A stretch of 64,000 nucleotides of DNA from an uncultured Faecalibacterium sp. (GCA_937907025.1 CALESJ010000045.1:1-64000); one strand, 5' to 3'; shown: positions 1-9,571, numbered from the stretch's first letter. Made by a program: numbers and translations. Notes: generated by a model not told the origin, from the letters alone.

Positions 1-57
1 ACTCCGGCTCCTGAAGCCGTTGAGACTCCGGCTCCTGAAGCCGTTGAGACTCCGGTT
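1..57 (+). repeat. 24-bp tandem repeat encoding TPAPEAVE
   Basis: Bases 1-24 and 25-48 are identical 24-mers and a third, diverging copy begins at 49. They encode an in-frame eight-residue Pro/Ala/Glu repeat in the stalk of the surface protein. The array probably continues to the left of the window. Such repeats vary in copy number by slippage. Confidence 0.85.
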
Positions 58-3000
58 CCCAGTGATGCCTCCAACGAAGCGCAGGAAGCACCGCAGGCTC
101 CGGCCAATGGGCTGGAAGAAGCCGGTCCGGCTCCTGCGCCCAGCGTGAGCCCGGTTCCCAGTGAAGAGCCGGTGAAGGTGAGCTACACCGTGAAGTATCT
201 GGATAAGGCGACCGGCGAGGCCGTTTATCCGGAAACCACCGGTGAGGCTGCTGTGGGTGATACTATCGCTATTGAGGCTCACGAGGTGCCGGGTTACACC
301 CTGTGCGCCGATCAGCCCACCGAACTGGAGCTGATTGACCCCAGCACCGCTCCTGCTGCCGTTACTCTGGCAGAGGGCGTGGAAAATGAGCAGACTGCCC
401 CCAACACGGTGGTGGTCTACTATGAGGCTGCCACTCCGGAAACTGCGGAGCAGACCCTGACCGGCACTGCCGGCTCTGCCACTGCGACTGTTACTGCAAC
501 TGTGCCCAAAGGCGTTACCGTAAAGATGGAAGCTCTGGGCGAGAATATTGAGGACTACGCGCTCCAGGCCTTGGCCGAGGCAACGAATGGCGCTGAGATC
601 AAGAACATCGAAGCGTACGAAATCAGCCTGGTGAACACGGATGGCAGCACCTATACCCTTCCGGAAGGCCAGACCGCTACGGTGGTTCTGTCCGGTGTAT
701 CTCTGCAGCCCGGTGAAGGCGAACTCGTCAATGCTATCCATGCCAATGCGGATAGCTCTTACGATACTGGTATTTTCGCTGAGGACGGCAGCAACATTAC
801 CTTCACCGTCAAGTCTTTCAGCCCCTTTGTCGTGGCGACTACGGCTGATACTGATGCAACTTCTGCATCTAATGGAATGTCTGATTCGTTGGTATCCAAC
901 GAACTTGACGGTTCGGCAGAAGATGCTGATGCAGCAACGCCGGTTACCCTTTCTACCGGTAATGAGTATACCATTCTTGTGGGGGCAACTCTTCAGATCG
1001 TAGGAACTAGCGGCGGCAAGTGGGATAGTTGGGAGATAGCCTCTGGTAGTAGTTATATTACGCTCAAGGGGTCAGGCAGTGCTGCAACTATCAAAGGGAA
1101 AAGTGCAGGCACCGCTACGGTAACACATACTTGGCATGACGATTCGTGGGCGTCAAAGAGCGAAACGTTTACGGTTAATGTCCAAAATGGTGAAGAAGGG
1201 TATGCTACAGCCTATTTCTATGCGGTACGCCCCAATAGTAGTGTGACAAGCACGGAAGACGAGGCATTCTTCTTCGTCGGAACTGGTGTGATTGATGTAA
1301 AAAACCTCTATCTGCCTGCTGGACAACATATTACTGAAGGAGTGGCTGATCGAATCGTTCAGTCGCCGAACGATGACGAAATAAAACGCAAAATTGCACA
1401 GATTTACGAAGTGGCGGCAGATGACGTTGAAATTTCGTATAGTTACTATAAAATCGGATATGCAGAAGGTGCACCGGGCTTTAACGTTGATAAACCGGAT
1501 ACCCAGGGCGAGGACTTGGTGGATACGGCAAAATGCTATCACGTTGATATGAATGTCACCGTATCTACGCCCAACAAGTTCAGTTATAATTTCTATGTTA
1601 AGCAACCCAATGCAAGCGAGTATGGTGCTTCCGTCCAGACCGCCATGCTCACTGCACCTGCTACGATCCCTCAGCCGGATAGTAATAAGGTGCCGGCTGA
1701 AAAGAATGAAGGAGGCGTTCTGTACAAATTTGACGGCTGGTACACGGATTCTGAATGTAAGAATCTTGCGAGTGAAGACGATTTTAAGGTGCCGGACAAG
1801 GTCGAGAGCGGCAAATTATACGATTTCTATGGACGTTATGTGCCGGCGCAGGTTACGGTTACCTATGATGCTAATGGCGGTAAGTTAGGTGAGGTGCCAG
1901 CGTCTAATACCGTACCCATTGGCAATTATACCATTTCCAACAAGAGCCCCAGTAAAGAAAATTATACATTCCTTGGCTGGAAAATAAATGGCAGCGGTGA
2001 ATTGCTTAAGCCTGAAGCAACAATTGATGTCACCCAAAATATCACTTTGGTTGCCCAATGGGCAAAGACAGGAAGTACCATTACTGTGGAAGTAAAGGTA
2101 CAGAATGTTAATGAAGAGCTGCAACGAGTGGCAGCGAGCGATTATCTGAATACGCCTACCAACTGGACGGATGGCGGTGGTACAGATAACTTTGAAGCTA
2201 TTTACGGCAACAATGTATATACCATCAATTATACTTATGCCGCATTGAATTGTGCTGATATTCAGCTCACTTTGAAGGACGACAAGCTTGCAGGGTATAC
2301 AGTATCGGTGCAGTCGAGTATGGAGGGCCCCACAACGGCAGAGGATGGCACCGGTAAGCAGGCAAAGTTGGATATTAAAGGGGAACAGGCTAACTGGACA
2401 CTGGATAATGTCCCCGGCAATGCTACTGTTACCGTAACGCTGACTCAAAAATCCAAGGACCTGAAGGCCACTGTGGACTACAAGCTGGGCGAAAACGTCC
2501 AGACGGCAGACCATAAGGATCTGACGGCAACCGTATCTGTTCTGCAGCCCGATACGCTGAGCACTGAAGGTGTGGAGGCAAAGACCTATACCGGCTGGAA
2601 GCTGGACAAGATCACCATCAACGGAGAAGAGGTTGAGTCCCTGCCCGAAACCGTGAGCAACGGCGACGCAGTGGTGTACAACTACGTTGTGGATGAAGAG
2701 CAGACGTACAATGTTAACTACATTGTGGCGAAGGGTAATGAAAACTTCGGTAGTGTGACTCCTGCTCAGGAACAAGATCAGGTATTGAGCAACAGCAAGA
2801 TTACTGGTTCCAAGGCAACGGCCAATCCCGGTTATGCATTCGATGGCTGGTATAAGGATGATGTTTTGATCACCAGAGCCCTTACTCTGAGTGCTGATGA
2901 CGCAGTCGCAAACCTGAGCACCAATCCCGATACAGGTGTGTATGCTGACACCACCTACACCGCCCACTTTGATGTGGACGTGAAGGGCGACCCGAGCACT

Positions 3001-4404
3001 GGTGATCCGGAAGATGAGGGTGATGATGTTCCCGACAAGTACCAGACGATCTTCAAGTTTGTGAGCGGCGGCAACGGCACTGTTACCGGCGACACCTACG
3101 AAAAGTATGAGGATATCGGCAATGCAAAGCCCACCGTCAGCCCTGTGGCGGCGGTCCAGGTGGCTGCAAATGACGGCTATGCCTTTGATTGCTGGACTGA
3201 CAATGAAGGTACGGTCTATTGGAATCTGGACGCCATTAAGGCGGTTTCCACCAGCAATGACCTGACTTTCACCGCTCACTTTGCTGTGGACGAAAAGGGC
3301 GGCGGCGATGACGGAGAAGATCCGGATGGTATCCCCGATAAGGATCAGGTCAAGGTTACCTTCGACGTTGTGAATGGTACCTGGACCGAAGGCGGCAATG
3401 GCCAGAAGTTTGCGTATCTGACTCTGATTGACGAAAATGGCAACAGATCTGAAGATGGTAGTGCAACCGTGACCTTGCCTGGCACCGAGCCCAACAATGG
3501 TTATAGCAATGGCGTTTGGACACCGGCCGATACTAAGGTTACAAAGGATAGTGAACATGCATTTGTCTGCACTTACGCTATCCGCACCGACCTGAGCTAC
3601 ACGGTCCGCTATCTGGAAGATGGCACCGGCCGTGAACTGAATGGTGCAAAGGTCGTGAACGGTCAGACCTTCGGTACGATCGTGACCGAGAGCGCCATCA
3701 ACATTCCTGGTTACACCATGACCAGCGACAAGAACCCGCAGAGCATCACCATCGGTACCGGCGATAATGTCATCACCTTCTACTACAAGGAAGTTGGTCC
3801 TGACGTTGAACCCACCCCGAGTGAAGCTCCCACCACGCCTTCTACCCCGGCTCCGACTACTCCCACTACCCCGACCACTCCCACCACTCCGACGACTCCG
3901 GCCGGCCCGTCCGTGACCGCGGCGCCTGAGGAAGAAGAGGCGGAAGCTCCGGCTGAGGAAGAGATTCAGGAAGAGGAAACCCCGCTGGCTCCCGAAGCTG
4001 GTGAGGAAGAAACCATCGGCGATGAAGAAACCCCGCTGGCCAGCGGCAACGCTGCCTGGGCTCTGCTGAACCTGATCCTGACCATCCTGACCGCTCTGGG
4101 CAGTGTGCTGCTGCTGATCGGTTATCTGGGCAAGAAGCGTAAGGAAGAAGAGGATGAAACCACCGGCGAAACCAAGACTGAATATGAGGTCAAGAAACAT
4201 GGCTTCTGGCGTCTGGTCAGCCTGATCCCGGGCATCGGCTCCATCATCGTCTTCATCCTGACCGAAAACATGCGCAACCCGATGGTCTTCGTGGACCGCT
4301 GGACCCTGCTCATGGTGATCATCGCTGTGATTCAGATCGTGATCGCTGTTCTGAGCATGAAGGATAAGCAGGAACCCGACGAGGACGACGCGGCCAACGC
4401 GTAA
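1..4404 (+). CDS. Large multidomain cell-surface protein, 5' end outside window
   Basis: The reading frame is open from base 1, so the gene starts upstream; 1467 residues are visible. Order of parts: an acidic Pro-rich linker, a MucBP-like module (SYTVKYLD, about residues 60-115), a Big2-like Ig fold (about 315-395), InlB B-repeat/Flg_new-like modules with YDANGG and FLGW signatures (about 560-690), further beta-rich repeats with 'AFDGWYK' and 'AFDCWTD', a second MucBP module (SYTVRYLEDG, about 1200-1260), a Thr-Pro linker, an acidic stretch, then three hydrophobic helices at the C-terminus. There is no LPXTG motif; the C-terminal helices probably anchor it. These modules are known from adhesins, so adhesion is the likely role. 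The middle (roughly 840-2450) is more AT-rich than the flanks, which may mark module exchange. Confidence 0.8.
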   Translation, partial: TPAPEAVETPAPEAVETPVPSDASNEAQEAPQAPANGLEEAGPAPAPSVSPVPSEEPVKVSYTVKYLDKATGEAVYPETTGEAAVGDTIAIEAHEVPGYTLCADQPTELELIDPSTAPAAVTLAEGVENEQTAPNTVVVYYEAATPETAEQTLTGTAGSATATVTATVPKGVTVKMEALGENIEDYALQALAEATNGAEIKNIEAYEISLVNTDGSTYTLPEGQTATVVLSGVSLQPGEGELVNAIHANADSSYDTGIFAEDGSNITFTVKSFSPFVVATTADTDATSASNGMSDSLVSNELDGSAEDADAATPVTLSTGNEYTILVGATLQIVGTSGGKWDSWEIASGSSYITLKGSGSAATIKGKSAGTATVTHTWHDDSWASKSETFTVNVQNGEEGYATAYFYAVRPNSSVTSTEDEAFFFVGTGVIDVKNLYLPAGQHITEGVADRIVQSPNDDEIKRKIAQIYEVAADDVEISYSYYKIGYAEGAPGFNVDKPDTQGEDLVDTAKCYHVDMNVTVSTPNKFSYNFYVKQPNASEYGASVQTAMLTAPATIPQPDSNKVPAEKNEGGVLYKFDGWYTDSECKNLASEDDFKVPDKVESGKLYDFYGRYVPAQVTVTYDANGGKLGEVPASNTVPIGNYTISNKSPSKENYTFLGWKINGSGELLKPEATIDVTQNITLVAQWAKTGSTITVEVKVQNVNEELQRVAASDYLNTPTNWTDGGGTDNFEAIYGNNVYTINYTYAALNCADIQLTLKDDKLAGYTVSVQSSMEGPTTAEDGTGKQAKLDIKGEQANWTLDNVPGNATVTVTLTQKSKDLKATVDYKLGENVQTADHKDLTATVSVLQPDTLSTEGVEAKTYTGWKLDKITINGEEVESLPETVSNGDAVVYNYVVDEEQTYNVNYIVAKGNENFGSVTPAQEQDQVLSNSKITGSKATANPGYAFDGWYKDDVLITRALTLSADDAVANLSTNPDTGVYADTTYTAHFDVDVKGDPSTGDPEDEGDDVPDKYQTIFKFVSGGNGTVTGDTYEKYEDIGNAKPTVSPVAAVQVAANDGYAFDCWTDNEGTVYWNLDAIKAVSTSNDLTFTAHFAVDEKGGGDDGEDPDGIPDKDQVKVTFDVVNGTWTEGGNGQKFAYLTLIDENGNRSEDGSATVTLPGTEPNNGYSNGVWTPADTKVTKDSEHAFVCTYAIRTDLSYTVRYLEDGTGRELNGAKVVNGQTFGTIVTESAINIPGYTMTSDKNPQSITIGTGDNVITFYYKEVGPDVEPTPSEAPTTPSTPAPTTPTTPTTPTTPTTPAGPSVTAAPEEEEAEAPAEEEIQEEETPLAPEAGEEETIGDEETPLASGNAAWALLNLILTILTALGSVLLLIGYLGKKRKEEEDETTGETKTEYEVKKHGFWRLVSLIPGIGSIIVFILTENMRNPMVFVDRWTLLMVIIAVIQIVIAVLSMKDKQEPDEDDAANA
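3835..3905 (+). repeat. Thr-Pro codon repeat in surface-protein linker
   Basis: A run of short ACT/ACC-CCG units encodes a TTP-type linker between the last MucBP-like module and the acidic membrane-proximal segment. It is a typical wall-spanning linker. Confidence 0.7.
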
Positions 4405-4451
4405 GATTCGGTTGAAACACAACAACAAGGCGGTTTGACTGCCTGAACGGG

Positions 4452-4486
4452 AAAGCCCCGTGCAGAGAAATCTGCACGGGGCTTTT
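4452..4486 (+). terminator. Rho-independent terminator of the surface-protein gene
   Basis: A 15-bp stem (arms 4452-4466 and 4471-4485) closes on a GAAA tetraloop and ends in a short T-run. It lies about 50 bases after the stop codon. Confidence 0.85.
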
Positions 4487-4489
4487 CTT

Positions 4490-6643
4490 ATGCATTGCGG
4501 CAGAAAATTTGGGAAACAAAGAAAAACGTCCGGCGGGAAGGCGGGCGGATACCGATGGGCGAAGAACAACCGAAACTGGCGTGGCAGAAAACGTCCCGCC
4601 TGGCCGGAACAGGCCCTGCGGGCCAACATCCTGGCCCAGATCAGCCTGGCCCTCAACCGCATCTGGACCGAATGGTATCCCAGCCGGGGGTATAGTTTCA
4701 ACATCACCGGGTCCCCGGCCGTGGACCAGTCTTTTACCGAGGGACGCACCGTCTATACGGTGATGGAACGGCTGACGGCGGAACTTTTCTCCACCTATGT
4801 GCGCCGTACCGGCAACGCCGAACCGTACTTCACCGAGTACTGCGACGGCAAGCTGGTGAGCTGCAAAGGGATGAAGCAGTGGGGAACGGTGGACCGGGCC
4901 AACGAGGGCAAGACCGCCCTGCAGATTTTGCGCTACTATTACGGCGATGACGTGAACCTGGTCACCAGCAACAATATTGCCGCCATCCCCGAAAGCTACC
5001 CCGGCAGTCCTCTGCGCCGGGGCAGCACCGGAACGGAGGTGCGCATCCTCCAGCGGCAGCTGGACCGCATTGCCAAGGATTATCCGGCTTTCGGCAAGCC
5101 CACCGTCAACGGCACCTTTGACACCGCCACCGAAAGCTGCGTCAAGGCTTTCCAGAAATACTTCTCCCTGACCGCCGACGGTGTGGTGGGCCGGTCCACC
5201 TGGTACAAAATCAGCTATATCTACGTCAGCGTGAAGGAACTGGCCCAGCTGACCAGCGAAGGCGAAAGCTGGGCAGGGACCGTGACCGGCGGCATCTGGC
5301 CCGGGGTGGTGCTGCGCCGGGGGGATACCGGTGCCTATGTGGAGCTGGTGCAGTTCTGGCTGTCCACCCTGGCGGAATTCGATACCGCCATTCCCGATCT
5401 GACGGTGGACGGCAATTTCGGCGCCGGGACCGAAAAATCGGTGAAAGCCTTCCAGACCGAGAACGGCCTGACCGCCGACGGTGTGGTGGGGCAGGCCACC
5501 TGGGATGCCCTCTACCTGGCCTGGGTGGATGTGCAGAGCGATATGGGCGGCACGGCCTATCCCGGAACCGCCCTGCGCACCGGCAGCAAGGGCAATGATG
5601 TGCGGCTGGTCCAGTTCTGGCTGCGCATTGCCGCGGATAATTACATCTCTCTGCAGGCGGTCACGGTGGACGGGAGCTTCGGGTCCGGTACTGCGGCGGC
5701 AGTAAAGGCTTTCCAGAGCCTGTTCGGCCTGACGGCGGACGGCATCGTGGGGCGCACCACCTGGGCCAAACTCAACGAGGTAGGCATCGCTGTGGCCAAC
5801 AAACTGGTGGACCCCGGGGTGGAGCCGGGACAGTTCGTTACCACCCTGCGCCAGGGCAGCACGGGTACACCGGTGCGGGCCTTGCAGTATTATCTGCGCC
5901 TTATCGCTGAATACTGGGCCGGCGTGCCCTCGGTGGCGGTGGACGGCGTCTTTGGCGCTGCCACCACCGAATCGGTCAAGGCCTGGCAGCGGCAGGAGGG
6001 CCTGACCGTAGATGGCATCGTGGGCCCGGCCACCTGGAAGAGCATCTACGAAAACGCCATGCGCATGGCCGCCAGCGGGCCGGTGGTACGGCTTTCGCCC
6101 CTGCCGGAACCCGCCCGCACCCTGCAGCCCGGCGATATGGGTACCGAGGTGCTGGTCCTGTCCCAGATGATGACCTTCCTGGCCCAGTGGCTGCCGGACA
6201 TCCCGTCGCCCGGCCAGACCGATATTTTCAATGCGGCGGTGGTACTGGCCGTGCAGGCGGCCCAGCGGCTGCTGGGGCTGCCGGTGACGGGGCAGGTGGC
6301 AGCGGCGGACTGGCAGCGCTTTGCGGCGGCGTCCGCGGCGTTGTACACCGTGACTCCCACCGCAGCGGCGCCGGAACCGGCGGGTGTCTGGCCCGGGGCG
6401 GCTCTGGCGGCCGGCAGTGCCGGACCGGCGGTGCTGCAGGTCCAGCAATGGCTGAACGTACTGGGCAGCGTCTACTGCGGGTACAGTTTTGTGGAGGAAA
6501 CCGGGGTGCTGGACGCCCAGACCCTGGCGGTGCTGGAAGCCTACCAGGAAAAGGTGGGCCTGGACCCCGTGGGCGTGGTGGATGACGCTACCTGGCTGAG
6601 CCTGCGTGCGGCGGCGGCTCCGTACGCGGCGCAGGAATTTTGA
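4490..6643 (+). CDS. SpoIID-like protein with six peptidoglycan-binding repeats
   Basis: The first part resembles a SpoIID/LytB-type domain (WPEQALRANI, then DQSF, FTEYCDG and QWGTVDRA). It is followed by six PG_binding_1-like repeats of about 85-95 residues, each with an L-R-x-G-x-x-G start and a V-D-G-x-F-G or ADGVVG end; the last two are degenerate. It probably binds or remodels cell-wall glycan outside the cell. The start is uncertain: ATG 4490 abuts the preceding terminator with no ribosome site, and about 40 residues that precede WPE in remembered homologues are absent. ATG 4555 has a better upstream purine run but is in another frame, so 5' truncation or a frameshift is possible. The M15-like gene follows 25 bases later. 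Confidence 0.7.
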   Translation: MHCGRKFGKQRKTSGGKAGGYRWAKNNRNWRGRKRPAWPEQALRANILAQISLALNRIWTEWYPSRGYSFNITGSPAVDQSFTEGRTVYTVMERLTAELFSTYVRRTGNAEPYFTEYCDGKLVSCKGMKQWGTVDRANEGKTALQILRYYYGDDVNLVTSNNIAAIPESYPGSPLRRGSTGTEVRILQRQLDRIAKDYPAFGKPTVNGTFDTATESCVKAFQKYFSLTADGVVGRSTWYKISYIYVSVKELAQLTSEGESWAGTVTGGIWPGVVLRRGDTGAYVELVQFWLSTLAEFDTAIPDLTVDGNFGAGTEKSVKAFQTENGLTADGVVGQATWDALYLAWVDVQSDMGGTAYPGTALRTGSKGNDVRLVQFWLRIAADNYISLQAVTVDGSFGSGTAAAVKAFQSLFGLTADGIVGRTTWAKLNEVGIAVANKLVDPGVEPGQFVTTLRQGSTGTPVRALQYYLRLIAEYWAGVPSVAVDGVFGAATTESVKAWQRQEGLTVDGIVGPATWKSIYENAMRMAASGPVVRLSPLPEPARTLQPGDMGTEVLVLSQMMTFLAQWLPDIPSPGQTDIFNAAVVLAVQAAQRLLGLPVTGQVAAADWQRFAAASAALYTVTPTAAAPEPAGVWPGAALAAGSAGPAVLQVQQWLNVLGSVYCGYSFVEETGVLDAQTLAVLEAYQEKVGLDPVGVVDDATWLSLRAAAAPYAAQEF

Positions 6644-6668
6644 ATGCCGCAGAAAGAAGGGAACGGCC

Positions 6669-7361
6669 ATGGCCAAAGTGTTTGTGTATGATGCGTATGC
6701 CAACAAGTTTCTGATTTACAAGGACCTGAACGAAAACGACCCCATGCCGTACAGCTACGGCAACACCCTGACGGTGCGGGAGTTCCGGGGTTCCTCCAAG
6801 GCGGCGGTGCTGTGGACCACCACTGCGGCCATGGAAGCCTGGAACATGACCCGCCGCGATTACGGTGCAGGCATCCCGGTGGGATATGCCTTCAAGCGGA
6901 TCTGGGAGGGCGGTCACGGCACCACCAGCCAGCATTATGCGGGGGTGGCCTTTGACGTGGGGCAGAGCACCACCGCCGCCAACCGCAAAAAGATTCACGC
7001 CGTGGCCACTGCCACCGGGGCGTGGGGCTATGTGGAACCCCTGTCCATGACCCCCACCTGGGTCCATTTTGACCGCCGGTATGGCAAGCCGGCCTGCCCC
7101 AACACCACGGCGGGGTATCCCACCTGCCGCAAGGGGGACCGCAACACCTATGTACTGATCCTGCAGGACGCCCTCAACGCCCTGGGATACAGCACCGGCA
7201 CCCTGGACGGTGTCTTCGGCAGCAAGACTTTCACCGCCTTGCAGGGGGCACAGCGCAATTTCGGGCTGAGTGCCGACGGCGTTTGCGGCTGCAACACCTG
7301 GAAAAAGCTCGCCTCCGCTGCGGTGGGCATCGGAAGGACCAAAACGGTCATTGATTCCTGA
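6669..7361 (+). CDS. M15A-type zinc D-Ala-D-Ala peptidase with peptidoglycan-binding domain
   Basis: 230 residues. The N-terminal domain carries the M15 metal motif: QHYAGVAFDVG gives H-x(6)-D, and WVHFD supplies the second His. The C-terminal 75 residues form one PG_binding_1 repeat (LGYSTGTLDGVFG, LSADGVCG). It probably cleaves or trims peptide stems of peptidoglycan. No classical signal peptide is visible, which is common for phage-like or non-classically exported M15 enzymes. ATG 6669 has GAAAGAAGGG upstream. It is probably co-transcribed with the preceding wall-binding gene. Confidence 0.75.
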   Translation: MAKVFVYDAYANKFLIYKDLNENDPMPYSYGNTLTVREFRGSSKAAVLWTTTAAMEAWNMTRRDYGAGIPVGYAFKRIWEGGHGTTSQHYAGVAFDVGQSTTAANRKKIHAVATATGAWGYVEPLSMTPTWVHFDRRYGKPACPNTTAGYPTCRKGDRNTYVLILQDALNALGYSTGTLDGVFGSKTFTALQGAQRNFGLSADGVCGCNTWKKLASAAVGIGRTKTVIDS

Positions 7362-7378
7362 ATCGGCTGTGTTATAAT
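7351..7378 (+). promoter_or_regulatory. SigA-type promoter of nitroreductase gene
   Basis: TTGATT (7351-7356) and TATAAT (7373-7378) are 16 bases apart. They lie 58 bases ahead of the start codon, which is preceded by AAGGAGATG. Confidence 0.65.
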
Positions 7379-7435
7379 AAAAATAACGAGAAAAACGGGC
7401 GCGGCCCGAGAAACGTAACAAGGAGATGTTCGCCC

Positions 7436-8020
7436 ATGCAAGATGTGATGGAATTCCTGCGCGGCCGCCGTACCTACCGGCGGTTTCTTCCCAAACCCGT
7501 GCCCGATGCAGTGCTGCGGGATGCGCTGGAGGCGGCGCGCATCGCCAGCTGCGGGGCCAACCGCCAGACGCTGAAATATGTGCTGATCCAGACCCCCAGT
7601 GTGGTGGCCGAGATGAACCGTCTGGTGCGCTGGGCGGCGTTCCTGCCGCCGGAACAAGGCCAGCCCAAGGCCGGGGAAACCCCCACCGCCTTCATCGCGG
7701 TGTTCCAGGATGAAAGCCTGCCCGGCGTCAACGATACCGATGCGGGGCTTGCCCTGGGCAGCCTGACCGCCGCGGCCTGGGGCCACGGTGTGGGCAGCTG
7801 CATCATGGGCGCCATCGACAGGCCCGCCATCAAGACCCTGCTGGGCCTGGATAAGCAGACCCGTCTGCGGCTGCACAGTGTGGTGGCCCTGGGATACCCG
7901 GCCCACAAGAGCCGTGTGGTGCCCATGCAGGGGGATGACGTGCGGTATTATCTGGACGAAAACCGGGATTACTGCGTGCCCAAGCGCGCCATGAAGGATA
8001 TTCTGCTGGGTGAATTCTAA
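7436..8020 (+). CDS. Nitroreductase-family FMN oxidoreductase
   Basis: 194 residues with nitroreductase-fold landmarks: RRTYRRF near the N-terminus (phosphate contact for FMN), ASCGANRQ, a central LALGSLTAAAWGHGVGSCIMG helix split over two segments, and VALGYP near the end. Members use NAD(P)H and FMN to reduce nitro or quinone compounds; the substrate cannot be told from sequence. It is a monocistronic unit with its own promoter and a terminator 30 bases downstream. Confidence 0.85.
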   Translation: MQDVMEFLRGRRTYRRFLPKPVPDAVLRDALEAARIASCGANRQTLKYVLIQTPSVVAEMNRLVRWAAFLPPEQGQPKAGETPTAFIAVFQDESLPGVNDTDAGLALGSLTAAAWGHGVGSCIMGAIDRPAIKTLLGLDKQTRLRLHSVVALGYPAHKSRVVPMQGDDVRYYLDENRDYCVPKRAMKDILLGEF

Positions 8021-8050
8021 GCTGTGATTTCCCGGACAATAAAAGAAAAA

Positions 8051-8084
8051 AGCGCCCCCGCCGTGCAGGCGGGGGCGCTTTTGT
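8051..8084. terminator. Bidirectional terminator between convergent genes
   Basis: A 12-bp GC-rich stem (8051-8062 with 8068-8079, loop GTGCA) is flanked by A-rich sequence on the left and TTTT on the right. It can serve both the nitroreductase and the convergent permease gene. Confidence 0.85.
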
Positions 8085-8098
8085 GCGTATCAGAGAAG

Positions 8099-9571
8099 TT
8101 ACTCATGCCGGATGGCTTCCAGGGCGCTGATCTTCACCGCCCGGTTGGCCGGGGCGATGCCGGACAGCACGCCGATGACGGTGGCAAAGGCCAGCGCCGC
8201 GGCGATGAGCCAGGGCGGGATGATGGAGATGACGGTGGACATGCCGCCGTACATGTAGCTGTTGCCCATCAGGGCGGACATATCGAAGTTGGCCTGGATG
8301 CCCATGCTTTGCAGAAGCATCATCACCAGGCTCATAATGAGGGTCAGGTTGTTCAGCACCAGGCTGACCAGGCCGCTTAAAATGGCGCCCACGACCCCGC
8401 CGATAAACCCGATGAAGCCGCTTTCGATCAGGAACATTCGCCGGATGTTGCTCAACTCACAGCCCAGCACCTTCATGACGCCGATCTCCCGGGTGCGCTC
8501 GTAGATGGCCATGGTCATGGTGTTGGCGATGTTCAGCGCCGCCACAAACAGACTGATGGCCGCCAGGCCGCCCAGCATCAGCTGGTTGCGGGCCACCTGT
8601 TTCTGCATTTCCTTGCGGGTGTCGGACATGGAGTAGGTGCCGAAGCCCTGTTCCTTGATCTCGTTGCTGACCTCGTCCACGTTGTCGATCTCATCCACCT
8701 TCACATAGACCTGATTGTACTGGGTGGTGGAGGTATCGTTGGTGTTTTTGTTGAGCTTGTTGGATTCCTCAATGAGCATTTTCATGTCCTTCAGGCGAAG
8801 GACGATGCCGCTCTGGGTCCAGTAGTTCTTTTCGTCCATGGCCATGGTGCCCACCACCACCAGCTCCCAGGTTTCCTCCTTGGGATTTTCGGTGTCGCCG
8901 TTGGTCAGGGTCAGGGTCATTTTGTCCTTGCTCACGTCCACGAAAGGCTCCACCGGGTTGCCCAGATTGTCGGTCATGCCGGTCCAGCGGTAGCGCTTGG
9001 AGCTGTTGTAGCTGCGGCGGGTATCCTCAAAGTTATAGCCGGTATTGGGCCCCACCAGCACCGGGATCTTGTCCTTGCCGTAGGAGGTGGAGTCGGACAG
9101 CCAGTTGCCGTCAGTGAGGGTGAAGCCCATGGGCTCCATGGCTGCGGGGTCGATGCCGTACAGGTTGTACAAGCCGGTCATCTGGTAGCGGTCGCTGCGC
9201 CCGGCGCTGATGTGGCCGTTCAGGTTGTACCCCTCATAATACGGGGTGGCGGCCACCACATGGTCCATCTTTTTGAACCCGGCTACGGCCTCATCGTTGA
9301 GCACGGCGGGCTGGTCCGGGCTGGACGAGGAAGAGGTCACTCCGCCAATGGACACGGCCATGCCGCCGCCACCGCCGTAGACCTGGATCTGGGTCAGGTC
9401 GCCCCAGCTCTGGAGCATCTCGTCATAGGCCTTGTTCTGGGCAATGCCCAGACTGATCATCACGATGACCGCGCAGGTGCCCACCACCACGCCGATGACG
9501 GTCAGCGCGGTGCGCCCCTTGCGGCGGGAAAGGTTCTTGGCGGCCAGTGCCACCTGATCAGAGATCTTCAT
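8099..9571 (-). CDS. MacB/FtsX-type ABC transporter permease
   Basis: 490 residues. MKISDQVALAAKNLSRRKGR is followed by TM1 (about 21-45), a large extracytoplasmic MacB_PCD-like domain (about 50-340) and three C-terminal TM helices with the FtsX signature (ALNIANTMTMAIYERTREIG, near 355-385). It pairs with the ATPase encoded two genes upstream. The start at 9571 overlaps the end of the exported protein gene by 14 bases, so translation is probably coupled. Such systems act as mechanotransmitters or exporters rather than importers; the cargo is unknown. Confidence 0.88.
   Translation of the reverse strand: MKISDQVALAAKNLSRRKGRTALTVIGVVVGTCAVIVMISLGIAQNKAYDEMLQSWGDLTQIQVYGGGGGMAVSIGGVTSSSSSPDQPAVLNDEAVAGFKKMDHVVAATPYYEGYNLNGHISAGRSDRYQMTGLYNLYGIDPAAMEPMGFTLTDGNWLSDSTSYGKDKIPVLVGPNTGYNFEDTRRSYNSSKRYRWTGMTDNLGNPVEPFVDVSKDKMTLTLTNGDTENPKEETWELVVVGTMAMDEKNYWTQSGIVLRLKDMKMLIEESNKLNKNTNDTSTTQYNQVYVKVDEIDNVDEVSNEIKEQGFGTYSMSDTRKEMQKQVARNQLMLGGLAAISLFVAALNIANTMTMAIYERTREIGVMKVLGCELSNIRRMFLIESGFIGFIGGVVGAILSGLVSLVLNNLTLIMSLVMMLLQSMGIQANFDMSALMGNSYMYGGMSTVISIIPPWLIAAALAFATVIGVLSGIAPANRAVKISALEAIRHE

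Noticed and set aside
1885..4749. 954-residue open frame on the minus strand opposite the surface-protein gene
   Set aside because: It is a shadow of the plus-strand gene: it runs through the terminator, lacks a ribosome site, and has a low-complexity composition (Gly/Arg/Ser) that mirrors the sense codons.
5000..6600. PG-binding repeats of the wall protein as recent DNA tandem duplications
   Set aside because: The repeats are similar only at the protein level; the DNA copies are well diverged, so they are ancient.
4319..6706. 795-residue minus-strand open frame opposite the wall-binding gene
   Set aside because: Periodic Gly/His/Arg-rich composition reflects the sense repeats; no ribosome site or recognised motif.
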